Source: Cloeon dipterum (Eukaryota > Arthropoda > Insecta > Ephemeroptera > Baetidae). Taken from it: a stretch of 64,000 nt of DNA. The notes under the pieces were generated by a model that had not been told where the DNA came from, ran no database searches, and saw only the letters and a list, made by a program, of their open reading frames with translations. A program made the position numbers and the translations under genes. Where the stretch lies: contig NC_088787.1 of the NCBI RefSeq assembly GCF_949628265.1, forward strand, positions 2,718,501 to 2,782,500. The letters run 5' to 3'. Of the stretch, positions 53,563-64,000 are shown piece after piece. How positions within the stretch are numbered: position 1 is the first letter of the stretch; each line of letters opens with the position of its first letter.

Positions 53563-56500
53563 TCAGCAGAGTTCAACGCCCCCCGGCGTCCTTGGCGCAG
53601 GCGGGCGTTAACTCTGCTGTTTTTTCCTTTAAATTTACTTTTTTCATTAAATTATCAGCAGAGTTGAACGCGTAAACTCTGCTCTTTTCCATTTTAAATT
53701 TCCCTTTTTTATTTAAATTCTCAACAGAGTTCAATGCCCCCCGACGTCTTTGGCGTAGGCGGGTGAAAACTCTGCTGATTTTCTTTTAAATTTCCCTTTT
53801 TTATTAAATTCACAGCAGAGTTGAACGCGTAAACTCTGCTATTTTCCTTTTTTAATTTCCCTTTTTTTATTTAAATTCTCAGCAGAGTTGAACGCGTAAA
53901 CTCTGCTCTTTTCCCTTTTAAATTTCCCTTTTTTTATTTAAATTCACAGCAGAGTGGAACGCCCCCCGACGTCTTTGGCGTAGGCGGGTGAAAACTCTGC
54001 TGATTTTCTTTTTAATTTTCCTTTTTTAATTTAAATTCACAGCAGAGTTGAACGCGTAAACTCTGCTTTTTTCCATTTTAACTTTTCCTTTTTTAATTTA
54101 AATTCACAGCAGAGTTGAACGCGTAAACTCTGCTTTTTTCCATTTTAAATTTCCTTTTTTATTTTAAATTCACAGCAGAGTTGAACGCGTAAACTCTGCT
54201 TTTTTCCATTTTAAATTTCCTAATTTATTTTAAATTCACAGCAGAGTTGAACGCGTAAACTCTGCTATTTTCCCTTTTTAATTTCCCTTTTTAATTTCCC
54301 TTTTTTAATTTCCCTTTTTTAATTTAAATTCTCAGCAGAGTGGAACGCCCCCCGACGTCTTTGGCGTAGGCGGGTGAAAACTCTGCTGATTTTCTTTTTA
54401 ATTTTCCTTTTTTAATTTAAATTCACAGCAGAGTTGAACGCGTAAACTCTGCTTTTTTCCATTTTAAATTTCCCTATTTATTTTAAATTCTCAGCAGAGT
54501 TGAACGCGTAAACTCTGCTATTTTCCCTTTTTAATTTCCCTTTTTAATTTCCCTTTTTTAATTTCCCTTTTTTAATTTAAATTCTCAGCAGAGTGGAACG
54601 CCCCCCGACGTCTTTGGCGTAGGCGGGTGAAAACTCTGCTGATTTTCTTTTTAATTTTCCTTTTTTAATTTAAATTCACAGCAGAGTTGAACGCGTAAAC
54701 TCTGCTTTTTTCCCTTTTTAAATTTCCCTTTTTATTTTAAATTCACAGCAGAGTTGAACGCGTAAACTCTGCTATTTTCCCTTTTTAATTTCCCTTTTTT
54801 AATTTCCCTTTTTTAATTTAAATTCTCAGCAGAGTGGAACGCCCCCCGACGTCTTTGGCGTAGGCGGGTGAAAACTCTGCTGATTTTCTTTTAACTTTCC
54901 TTTTTTAATTTAAATTCACAGCAGAGTTGAACGCGTAAACTCTGCTTTTTTCCATTTTAAATTTCCCTTTTTATTTTAAATTCACAGCAGAGTTGAACGC
55001 GTAAACTCTGCTATTTTCCCTTTTTAATTTCCCTTTTTAATTTCCCTTTTTTAATTTCCCTTTTTTAATTTAAATTCTCAGCAGAGTGGAACGCCCCCCG
55101 ACGTCTTTGGCGTAGGCGGGTGAAAACTCTGCTGATTTTCTTTTTAATTTTCCCTTTTTATTTTAAATTCACAGCAGAGTTGAACGCGTAAACTCTGCTA
55201 TTTTCCCTTTTTAAATTTCCCTTTTTATTTTAAATTCACAGCAGAGTTGAACGCGTAAACTCTGCTATTTTCCCTTTTTAATTTCCCTTTTTTAATTTCC
55301 CTTTTTTAATTTAAATTCTCAGCAGAGTGGAACGCCCCCCGACGTCTTTGGCGTAGGCGGGTGAAAACTCTGCTGATTTTCTTTTAACTTTCCTTTTTTA
55401 ATTTAAATTCACAGCAGAGTTGAACGCGTAAACTCTGCTTTTTTCCATTTTAAATTTCCCTTTTTATTTTAAATTCACAGCAGAGTTGAACGCGTGAACT
55501 CGGCTATTTTCCCTTTTTAATTTCCCTTTTTAATTTCCCTTTTTTAATTTAAATTCTCAGCAGAGTGGAACACCCCCCGACGTCTTTGGCGTAGGCGGGT
55601 GAAAACTCTGCTGATTTTCTTTTAACTTTCCCTTTTTATTTAAATTCTCAGCAGAGTTGAACGCGTAAACTCTGCTATTTTCCCTTTTTAATTTCCCTTT
55701 TTTAATTTCCCTTTTTTAATTTAAATTCTCAGCAGAGTGGAACGCCCCCCGACGTCTTTGGCGTAGGCGGGTGAAAACTCTGCTGATTTTCTTTTAACTT
55801 TCCCTTTTTATTTAAATTCTCAGCAGAGTTGAACGCGTAAACTCTGCTATTTTCCCTTTTTAAATTTCCCTTTTTATTTTAAATTCACAGCAGAGTTGAA
55901 CGCGTAAACTCTGCTATTTTCCCTTTTTAATTTCCCTTTTTTAATTTCCCTTTTTTAATTTAAATTCTCAGCAGAGTGGAGCGCCCCCCGACGTCTTTGG
56001 CGTAGGCGGGTGAAAACTCTGCTGATTTTCTTTTAAATTTCCCTTTTTAATTTCCCTTTTTATTTAAATTCTCAGCTGAGTTGAACGCGTAAACTCTGCT
56101 CTTTTCCCTTTTAAATTTCCCTTTTTGTATTAAATTCTCAGCAGAGTGGAGCGCCCCCCGACGTCTTTGGCGTAGGCGGGTGAAAACTCTGCTGATTTTC
56201 TTTTAAATTTCCCTTTTTTATAAAATTCACAGCAGAGTTGATCGCGCGAACTCTGCTCTTTTCCCTTTTTAATTTCCTTTTTTAATTTAAATTCTCAGCA
56301 GAGTTGAACGCGTAAACTCTGCTCTTTTCCCTTTTAAATTTCCCTTTTTGTATTAAATTCTCAGCAGAGTGGAGCGCCCCCCGACGTCTTTGGCGTAGGC
56401 GGGTGAAAACTCTGCTGATTTTCTTTTAAATTTCCCTTTTTTATAAAATTCACAGCAGAGTTGATCGCGCGAACTCTGCTCTTTTCCCTTTTTAATTTCC

Positions 56501-59500
56501 TTTTTTAATTTAAATTCTCAGCAGAGTTGAACGCGTAAACTCTGCTCTTTTCCCTTTTAAATTTCCCTTTTTGTATTAAATTCTCAGCAGAGTGGAGCGC
56601 CCCCCGACGTCTTTGGCGTAGGCGGGTGAAAACTCTGCTGATTTTCTTTTAAATTTCCCTTTTTTATAAAATTCACAGCAGAGTTGATCGCGCGAACTCT
56701 GCTCTTTTCCCTTTTTAATTTCCTTTTTTAATTTAAATTCTCAGCAGAGTTGAACGCGTAAACTCTGCTCTTTTCCCTTTTAAATTTCCCTTTTTGTATT
56801 AAATTCTCAGCAGAGTGGAGCGCCCCCCGACGTCTTTGGCGTAGGCGGGTGAAAACTCTGCTGATTTTCTTTTAAATTTCCCTTTTTTATAAAATTCACA
56901 GCAGAGTTGATCGCGCGAACTCTGCTCTTTTCCCTTTTTAATTTCCTTTTTTAATTTAAATTCTCAGCAGAGTTGAACGCGTAAACTCTGCTCTTTTCCC
57001 TTTTAAATTTCCCTTTTTGTATTAAATTCTCAGCAGAGTGGAGCGCCCCCCGACGTCTTTGGCGTAGGCGGGTGAAAACTCTGCTGATTTTCTTTTAAAT
57101 TTCCCTTTTTTATAAAATTCACAGCAGAGTTGATCGCGCGAACTCTGCTCTTTTCCCTTTTTAATTTCCTTTTTTAATTTAAATTCTCAGCAGAGTTGAA
57201 CGCGTAAACTCTGCTCTTTTCCCTTTTAAATTTCCCTTTTTGTATTAAATTCTCAGCAGAGTGGAGCGCCCCCCGACGTCTTTGGCGTAGGCGGGTGAAA
57301 ACTCTGCTGATTTTCTTTTAAATTTCCCTTTTTTATAAAATTCACAGCAGAGTTGATCGCGCGAACTCTGCTCTTTTCCCTTTTTAATTTCCTTTTTTAA
57401 TTTAAATTCTCAGCAGAGTTGAACGCGTAAACTCTGCTCTTTTCCCTTTTAAATTTCCCTTTTTGTATTAAATTCTCAGCAGAGTGGAGCGCCCCCCGAC
57501 GTCTTTGGCGTAGGCGGGTGAAAACTCTGCTGATTTTCTTTTAAATTTCCCTTTTTTATAAAATTCACAGCAGAGTTGATCGCGCGAACTCTGCTCTTTT
57601 CCCTTTTTAATTTCCTTTTTTAATTTAAATTCTCAGCAGAGTTGAACGCGTAAACTCTGCTCTTTTCCCTTTTAAATTTCCCTTTTTGTATTAAATTCTC
57701 AGCAGAGTGGAGCGCCCCCCGACGTCTTTGGCGTAGGCGGGTGAAAACTCTGCTGATTTTCTTTTAAATTTCCCTTTTTTATAAAATTCACAGCAGAGTT
57801 GATCGCGCGAACTCTGCTCTTTTCCCTTTTTAATTTCCTTTTTTAATTTAAATTCTCAGCAGAGTTGAACGCGTAAACTCTGCTCTTTTCCCTTTTAAAT
57901 TTCCCTTTTTGTATTAAATTCTCAGCAGAGTGGAGCGCCCCCCGACGTCTTTGGCGTAGGCGGGTGAAAACTCTGCTGATTTTCTTTTAAATTTCCCTTT
58001 TTTATAAAATTCACAGCAGAGTTGATCGCGCGAACTCTGCTCTTTTCCCTTTTTAATTTCCTTTTTTAATTTAAATTCTCAGCAGAGTTGAACGCGTAAA
58101 CTCTGCTCTTTTCCCTTTTAAATTTCCCTTTTTGTATTAAATTCTCAGCAGAGTGGAGCGCCCCCCGACGTCTTTGGCGTAGGCGGGTGAAAACTCTGCT
58201 GATTTTCTTTTAAATTTCCCTTTTTTATAAAATTCACAGCAGAGTTGATCGCGCGAACTCTGCTCTTTTCCCTTTTTAATTTCCTTTTTTAATTTAAATT
58301 CTCAGCAGAGTTGAACGCGTAAACTCTGCTCTTTTCCCTTTTAAATTTCCCTTTTTGTATTAAATTCTCAGCAGAGTGGAGCGCCCCCCGACGTCTTTGG
58401 CGTAGGCGGGTGAAAACTCTGCTGATTTTCTTTTAAATTTCCCTTTTTTATAAAATTCACAGCAGAGTTGATCGCGCGAACTCTGCTCTTTTCCCTTTTT
58501 AATTTCCTTTTTTAATTTAAATTCTCAGCAGAGTTGAACGCGTAAACTCTGCTCTTTTCCCTTTTAAATTTCCCTTTTTGTATTAAATTCTCAGCAGAGT
58601 GGAGCGCCCCCCGACGTCTTTGGCGTAGGCGGGTGAAAACTCTGCTGATTTTCTTTTAAATTTCCCTTTTTTATAAAATTCACAGCAGAGTTGATCGCGC
58701 GAACTCTGCTCTTTTCCCTTTTTAATTTCCTTTTTTAATTTAAATTCTCAGCAGAGTTGAACGCGTAAACTCTGCTCTTTTCCCTTTTAAATTTCCCTTT
58801 TTGTATTAAATTCTCAGCAGAGTGGAGCGCCCCCCGACGTCTTTGGCGTAGGCGGGTGAAAACTCTGCTGATTTTCTTTTAAATTTCCCTTTTTTATAAA
58901 ATTCACAGCAGAGTTGATCGCGCGAACTCTGCTCTTTTCCCTTTTTAATTTCCTTTTTTAATTTAAATTCTCAGCAGAGTTGAACGCGTAAACTCTGCTC
59001 TTTTCCCTTTTAAATTTCCCTTTTTGTATTAAATTCTCAGCAGAGTGGAGCGCCCCCCGACGTCTTTGGCGTAGGCGGGTGAAAACTCTGCTGATTTTCT
59101 TTTAAATTTCCCTTTTTTATAAAATTCACAGCAGAGTTGATCGCGTGAACTCTGCTCTTTTCCCTTTTTAATTTCCTTTTTTAATTTAAATTCTCAGCAG
59201 AGTTGAACGCGTAAACTCTGCTCTTTTCCCTTTTAAATTTCCCTTTTTGTATTAAATTCTCAGCAGAGTGGAGCGCCCCCCGACGTCTTTGGCGTAGGCG
59301 GGTGAAAACTCTGCTGATTTTCTTTTAAATTTCCCTTTTTTATTAAATTCACAGCAGAGTTGAACGCGTGAACTCTGCTTTTTTCCATTTTAACTTTCCC
59401 TTTTTATTTAAATTCACAGCAGAGTTGAACGCGTAAACTCTGCTATTTTCCCTTTTTAATTTCCCTTTTTAATTTCCCTTTTTTAATTTCCCTTTTTATT

Positions 59501-62500
59501 TAAATTCTCAGCAGAGTTGAACGCGTAAACTCTGCTATTTTCCCTTTTTAATTTCCCTTTTTTAATTTCCCTTTTTTAATTTAAATTCTCAGCAGAGTGG
59601 AACGCCCCCCGACGTCTTTGGCGTAGGCGGGTGAAAACTCTGCTGATTTTCTTTTAACTTTCCCTTTTTATTTAAATTCTCAGCAGAGTTGAACGCGTAA
59701 ACTCTGCTATTTTCCCTTTTTAAATTTCCCTTTTTATTTTAAATTCACAGCAGAGTTGAACGCGTAAACTCTGCTATTTTCCCTTTTTAATTTCCCTTTT
59801 TTAATTTCCCTTTTTTAATTTAAATTCTCAGCAGAGTGGAACGCCCCCCGACGTCTTTGGCGTAGGCGGGTGAAAACTCTGCTGATTTTCTTTTAAATTT
59901 CCCTTTTTTATTAAATTCACAGCAGAGTTGAACGCGTGAACTCTGCTTTTTTCCATTTTAAATTTCCCTTTTTAATTTCCCTTTTTATTTAAATTCTCAG
60001 CTGAGTTGAATGCGTAAACTCTGCTCTTTTCCCTTTTAAATTTCCCTTTTTGTATTAAATTCTCAGCAGAGTGGAGCGCCCCCCGACGTCTTTGGCGTAG
60101 GCGGGTGAAAACTCTGCTGATTTTCTTTTAAATTTCCCTTTTTTATAAAATTCACAGCAGAGTTGATCGCGCGAACTCTGCTCTTTTCCCTTTTTAATTT
60201 CCTTTTTTAATTTAAATTCTCAGCAGAGTTGAACGCGTAAACTCTGCTCTTTTCCCTTTTAAATTTCCCTTTTTGTATTAAATTCTCAGCAGAGTGGAGC
60301 GCCCCCCGACGTCTTTGGCGTAGGCGGGTGAAAACTCTGCTGATTTTCTTTTAAATTTCCCTTTTTTATTAAATTCACAGCAGAGTTGAACGCGTGAACT
60401 CTGCTTTTTTCCATTTTTAATTTCCCTTTTTAATTTCCCTTTTTTAATTTCCCTTTTTTAATTTAAATTCTCAGCAGAGTGGAACGCCCCCCGACGTCTT
60501 TGGCGTAGGCGGGTGAAAACTCTGCTGATTTTCTTTTAAATTTCCCTTTTTTATTAAATTCACAGCAGAGTTGAACGCGTGAACTCTGCTTTTTTCCATT
60601 TTTAATTTCCCTTTTTAATTTCCCTTTTTTAATTTCCCTTTTTTAATTTAAATTCTCAGCAGAGTGGAGCGCCCCCCGACGTCTTTGGCGTAGGCGGCTG
60701 AAAACTGCTGATTTTCTTTTAACTTTCCCTTTTTATTTAAATTCTCAGCAGAGTTGAACGCGTAAACTCTGCTATTTTCCCTTTTTAAATTTCCCTTTTT
60801 ATTTTAAATTCACAGCAGAGTTGAACGCGTAAACTCTGCTATTTTCCCTTTTTAATTTCCCTTTTTTATTTCCCTTTTTTAATTTACCTTTTTTAATTTA
60901 AATTCTCAGCAGAGTGGAACGCCCCCCGACGTCTTTGGCGTAGGCGGGTGAAAACTCTGCTGATTTTCTTTTAAATTTCCCTTTTTTATTAAATTCACAG
61001 CAGAGTTGAACGCGTAAACTCTGCTATTTTCCTTTTTTAATTTCCCTTTTTTTATTTAAATTCACAGCAGAGTGGAACGCCCCCCGACGTCTTTGGCGTA
61101 GGCGGGTGAAAACTCTGCTGATTTTCTTTTAACTTTCCCTTTTTATTTAAATTCTCAGCAGAGTTGAACGCGTAAACTCTGCTCTTTTCCCTTTTAAATT
61201 TCCCTTTTTTTATTTAAATTCACAGCAGAGTGGAACGCCCCCAAACGTCTTTGGCGTAGGCGGGTGAAAACTCTGCTTTTTTCCATTTTAAATTTCCTTT
61301 TTTATTTTAAATTCACAGCAGAGTTGAACGCGTAAACTCTGCTATTTTCCCTTTTTAATTTCCCTTTTTAATTTCCCTTTTTTAATTTCCCTTTTTTAAT
61401 TTAAATTCTCAGCAGAGTGGAACGCCCCCCGACGTCTTTGGCGTAGGCGGGTGAAAACTCTGCTGATTTTCTTTTTAATTTTCCTTTTTTAATTTAAATT
61501 CACAGCAGAGTTGAACGCGTAAACTCTGCTTTTTTCCCTTTTTAAATTTCCCTTTTTATTTTAAATTCACAGCAGAGTTGAACGCGTAAACTCTGCTATT
61601 TTCCCTTTTTAATTTCCCTTTTTTAATTTCCCTTTTTTAATTTAAATTCTCAGCAGAGTGGAACGCCCCCCGACGTCTTTGGCGTAGGCGGGTGAAAACT
61701 CTGCTGATTTTCTTTTAACTTTCCTCTTTTAATTTAAATTCACAGCAGAGTTGAACGCGTAAACTCTGCTTTTTTCCATTTTAAATTTCCCTTTTTATTT
61801 TAAATTCACAGCAGAGTTGAACGCGTGAACTCGGCTATTTTCCCTTTTTAATTTCCCTTTTTAATTTCCCTTTTTAATTTCCCTTTTTAATTTCCCTTTT
61901 TTAATTTAAATTCTCAGCAGAGTGGAACGCCCCCCGACGTCTTTGGCGTAGGCTGGTGAAAACTCTGCTGATTTTCTTTTAACTTTCCCATTTTTATTTA
62001 AATTCTCAGCAGAGTTGAACGCGTAAACTCTGCTTTTTTCCATTTTAAATTTCCCTTTTTATTTTAAATTCACAGCAGAGTTGAACGCGTGAACTCTGCT
62101 TTTTTCCATTTTAACTTTCCCTTTTTATTTAAATTCTCAGCAGAGTTGAACGCGTAAACTCTGCTTTTTTCCATTTTAAATTTCTATTTTTAATTTAAAT
62201 TCTCAGCAGAGTTGAACGCGTAAACTCTGCTCTATTCCTTTTTTAATTTCCCTTTTTTAATTTAAATTCTCAGCAGAGTGGAGCGCCCCCCGACGTCTTT
62301 GGCGTAGGCGGGTGAAAACTCTGCTGATTTTCTTTTAAATTTCCCTTTTTTATAAAATTCACAGCAGAGTTGATCGCGCGAACTCTGCTCTTTTCCCTTT
62401 TTAATTTCCTTTTTTAATTTAAATTCTCAGCAGAGTGGAGCGCCCCCCGACGTCTTTGGCGTAGGCGGGTGAAAACTCTGCTGATTTTCTTTTAAATTTC

Positions 62501-64000
62501 CCTTTTTTATTAAATTCACAGCAGAGTTGAACGCGTGAACTCTGCTTTTTTCCATTTTAAATTTCCCTTTTTTAATTTCCCTTTTTTAATTTAAATTCTC
62601 AGCAGAGTGGAGCGCCCCCCGACGTCTTTGGCGTAGGCGGGTGAAAACTCTGCTGATTTTCTTTTAAATTTCCCTTTTTTATAAAATTCACAGCAGAGTT
62701 GATCGCGCGAACTCTGCTCTTTTCCCTTTTTAATTTCCTTTTTTAATTTAAATTCTCAGCAGAGTTGAACGCGTAAACTCTGCTCTTTTCCCTTTTAAAT
62801 TTCCCTTTTTGTATTAAATTCTCAGCAGAGTGGAGCGCCCCCCGACGTCTTTGGCGTAGGCGGGTGAAAACTCTGCTGATTTTCTTTTAAATTTCCCTTT
62901 TTTATAAAATTCACAGCAGAGTTGAACGCGTGAACTCTGCTTTTTTCCATTTTAACTTTCCCTTTTTATTTAAATTCACAGCAGAGTTGAACGCGTAAAC
63001 TCTGCTATTTTCCCTTTTTAATTTCCCTTTTTAATTTCCCTTTTTTAATTTCCCTTTTTTAATTTAAATTCTCAGCAGAGTGGAACGCCCCCCGACGTCT
63101 TTGGCGTAGGCGGCTGAAAACTGCTGATTTTCTTTTAACTTTCCCTTTTTATTTAAATTCTCAGCAGAGTTGAACGCGTAAACTCTGCTATTTTCCCTTT
63201 TTAAATTTCCCTTTTTATTTTAAATTCACAGCAGAGTTGAACGCGTAAACTCTGCTATTTTCCCTTTTTAATTTCCCTTTTTTAATTTCCCTTTTTTAAT
63301 TTAAATTCTCAGCAGAGTGGAACGCCCCCCGACGTCTTTGGCGTAGGCGGGTGAAAACTCTGCTGATTTTCTTTTAACTTTCCCTTTTTATTTAAATTCT
63401 CAGCAGAGTTGAACGCGTAAACTCTGCTATTTTCCCTTTTTAAATTTCCCTTTTTATTTTAAATTCACAGCAGAGTTGAACGCGTAAACTCTGCTATTTT
63501 CCCTTTTTAATTTCCCTTTTTTAATTTCCCTTTTTTAATTTAAATTCTCAGCAGAGTGGAGCGCCCCCCGACGTCTTTGGCGTAGGCGGGTGAAAACTCT
63601 GCTGATTTTCTTTTAAATTTCCCTTTTTTATTAAATTCACAGCAGAGTTGAACGCGTGAACTCTGCTTTTTTCCATTTTAAATTTCCCTTTTTAATTTCC
63701 CTTTTTATTTAAATTCTCAGCTGAGTTGAACGCGTAAACTCTGCTCTTTTCCCTTTTAAATTTCCCTTTTTGTATTAAATTCTCAGCAGAGTGGAGCGCC
63801 CCCCGACGTCTTTGGCGTAGGCGGGTGAAAACTCTGCTGATTTTCTTTTAAATTTCCCTTTTTTATAAAATTCACAGCAGAGTTGATCGCGCGAACTCTG
63901 CTCTTTTCCCTTTTTAATTTCCTTTTTTAATTTAAATTCTCAGCAGAGTTGAACGCGTAAACTCTGCTTTTTTCCATTTTAAATTTCCCTTTTTATTTTA
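53563..64000. repeat. Satellite array 2: palindromic AGCAGAGT...ACTCTGCT units in pyrimidine-rich spacers
   Basis: Three unit types recur. The short type is AGCAGAGTTGAACGCGTAA followed by ACTCTGCT; the second has TTGATCGCGCGAACTCTGCT; the long type carries GGAACGCCCCCCGACGTC, TTTGGCGTAGGCGGG and then AAAACTCTGCT. Every unit starts and ends with the same inverted 8-9 bp arms, so each can fold as a hairpin. Spacers are mixtures of TTTTCCCTTTTTAATTTCCC and TTTAAATTC(A/T)CAG. From 56,127 to 59,249 a three-unit block (one of each type) repeats with an exact 223-bp period. Outside that core the order varies. The array runs off the right edge. No coding content. Confidence 0.95.
56127..59249. repeat. 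Homogeneous core of satellite 2, exact 223-bp higher-order repeat
   Basis: The anchor GTATTAAATTCTCAGCAG occurs at 56,127 and then every 223 bases to 59,249: 15 anchors, 14 full periods with no indel. Sequence differences are nearly absent; one is a GCGCGAA to GCGTGAA change near 59,147 in the last copy. Confidence 0.9.

Noticed and set aside
53563-64000. CRISPR-like layout: short palindromic repeats separated by spacers
   Set aside because: The genome is clearly eukaryotic, the spacers are themselves repeated and low in complexity, and the repeats vary in length.
1-64000. tRNA and rRNA genes
   Set aside because: I looked for cloverleaf-like A and B boxes and for conserved rRNA stretches and saw none that I could support.

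Overview
This is eukaryotic nuclear DNA, AT-rich, with short introns (mostly about 50-370 nt), consensus GT-AG splice sites and extensive satellite DNA. The coding content points to an arthropod, most likely an insect: a tandem cluster of Yellow/major-royal-jelly-protein (MRJP) family genes plus fragments of a C2H2 zinc-finger gene of the type that is abundant in insects. The species cannot be named from the sequence.

Positions 1-29,500 hold a head-to-tail array, all on the minus strand, of eight Yellow-like genes (called here Y1, Y2, Y3-pseudo, Y4, Y6, Y7, Y8, Y9) and one mucin-like membrane protein (T5). I reconstructed them exon by exon. Four- and five-exon forms share the same intron phases (0, 0, 1). 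Each intact copy has a signal peptide, the Yellow beta-propeller region and, unlike textbook secreted Yellow proteins, a terminal exon encoding one transmembrane helix and a cytoplasmic tail. The tails of most copies carry a conserved tyrosine motif, P-[IV]-Y-E-E-[VI] followed by P-S-T-S-A. Y9 and T5 share a different, longer tail with several tyrosine motifs. The cluster therefore looks like a family of membrane-anchored Yellow proteins with SH2-binding-like or endocytic tails, which I consider the most interesting system in the window. The family is evolving quickly: segmental duplication of the Y1/Y3/Y4 blocks, apparent gene conversion, start-codon loss in Y3, and a nonsense codon that removes the tyrosine tail of Y6.

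Positions 29,880-38,935 are two tandem copies of a 4.3-4.7 kb non-coding unit. Each copy contains different remains of one C2H2 zinc-finger gene, plus CCAAT-containing inverted repeats. The unit ends in a sequence that seeds a 152-bp satellite: one diverged monomer sits at the end of copy 1, and copy 2 runs into about 10 kb of it (39,400-49,545).

Positions 49,546-52,250 are AT-rich repeats without recognisable genes. Positions 52,260-53,540 hold two diverged copies of a CpG-rich, promoter-like segment, each with an NRF-1-type palindrome, a strong hairpin and a terminal 5' splice site, probably alternative first exons of a plus-strand gene whose body lies beyond the window. From 53,563 to the right edge there is a second satellite made of short palindromes (AGCAGAGT...ACTCTGCT) in pyrimidine-rich spacers, with a core of fifteen anchors spaced exactly 223 bp apart.

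All exon boundaries are from reading the sequence; no transcript evidence or database search was available.
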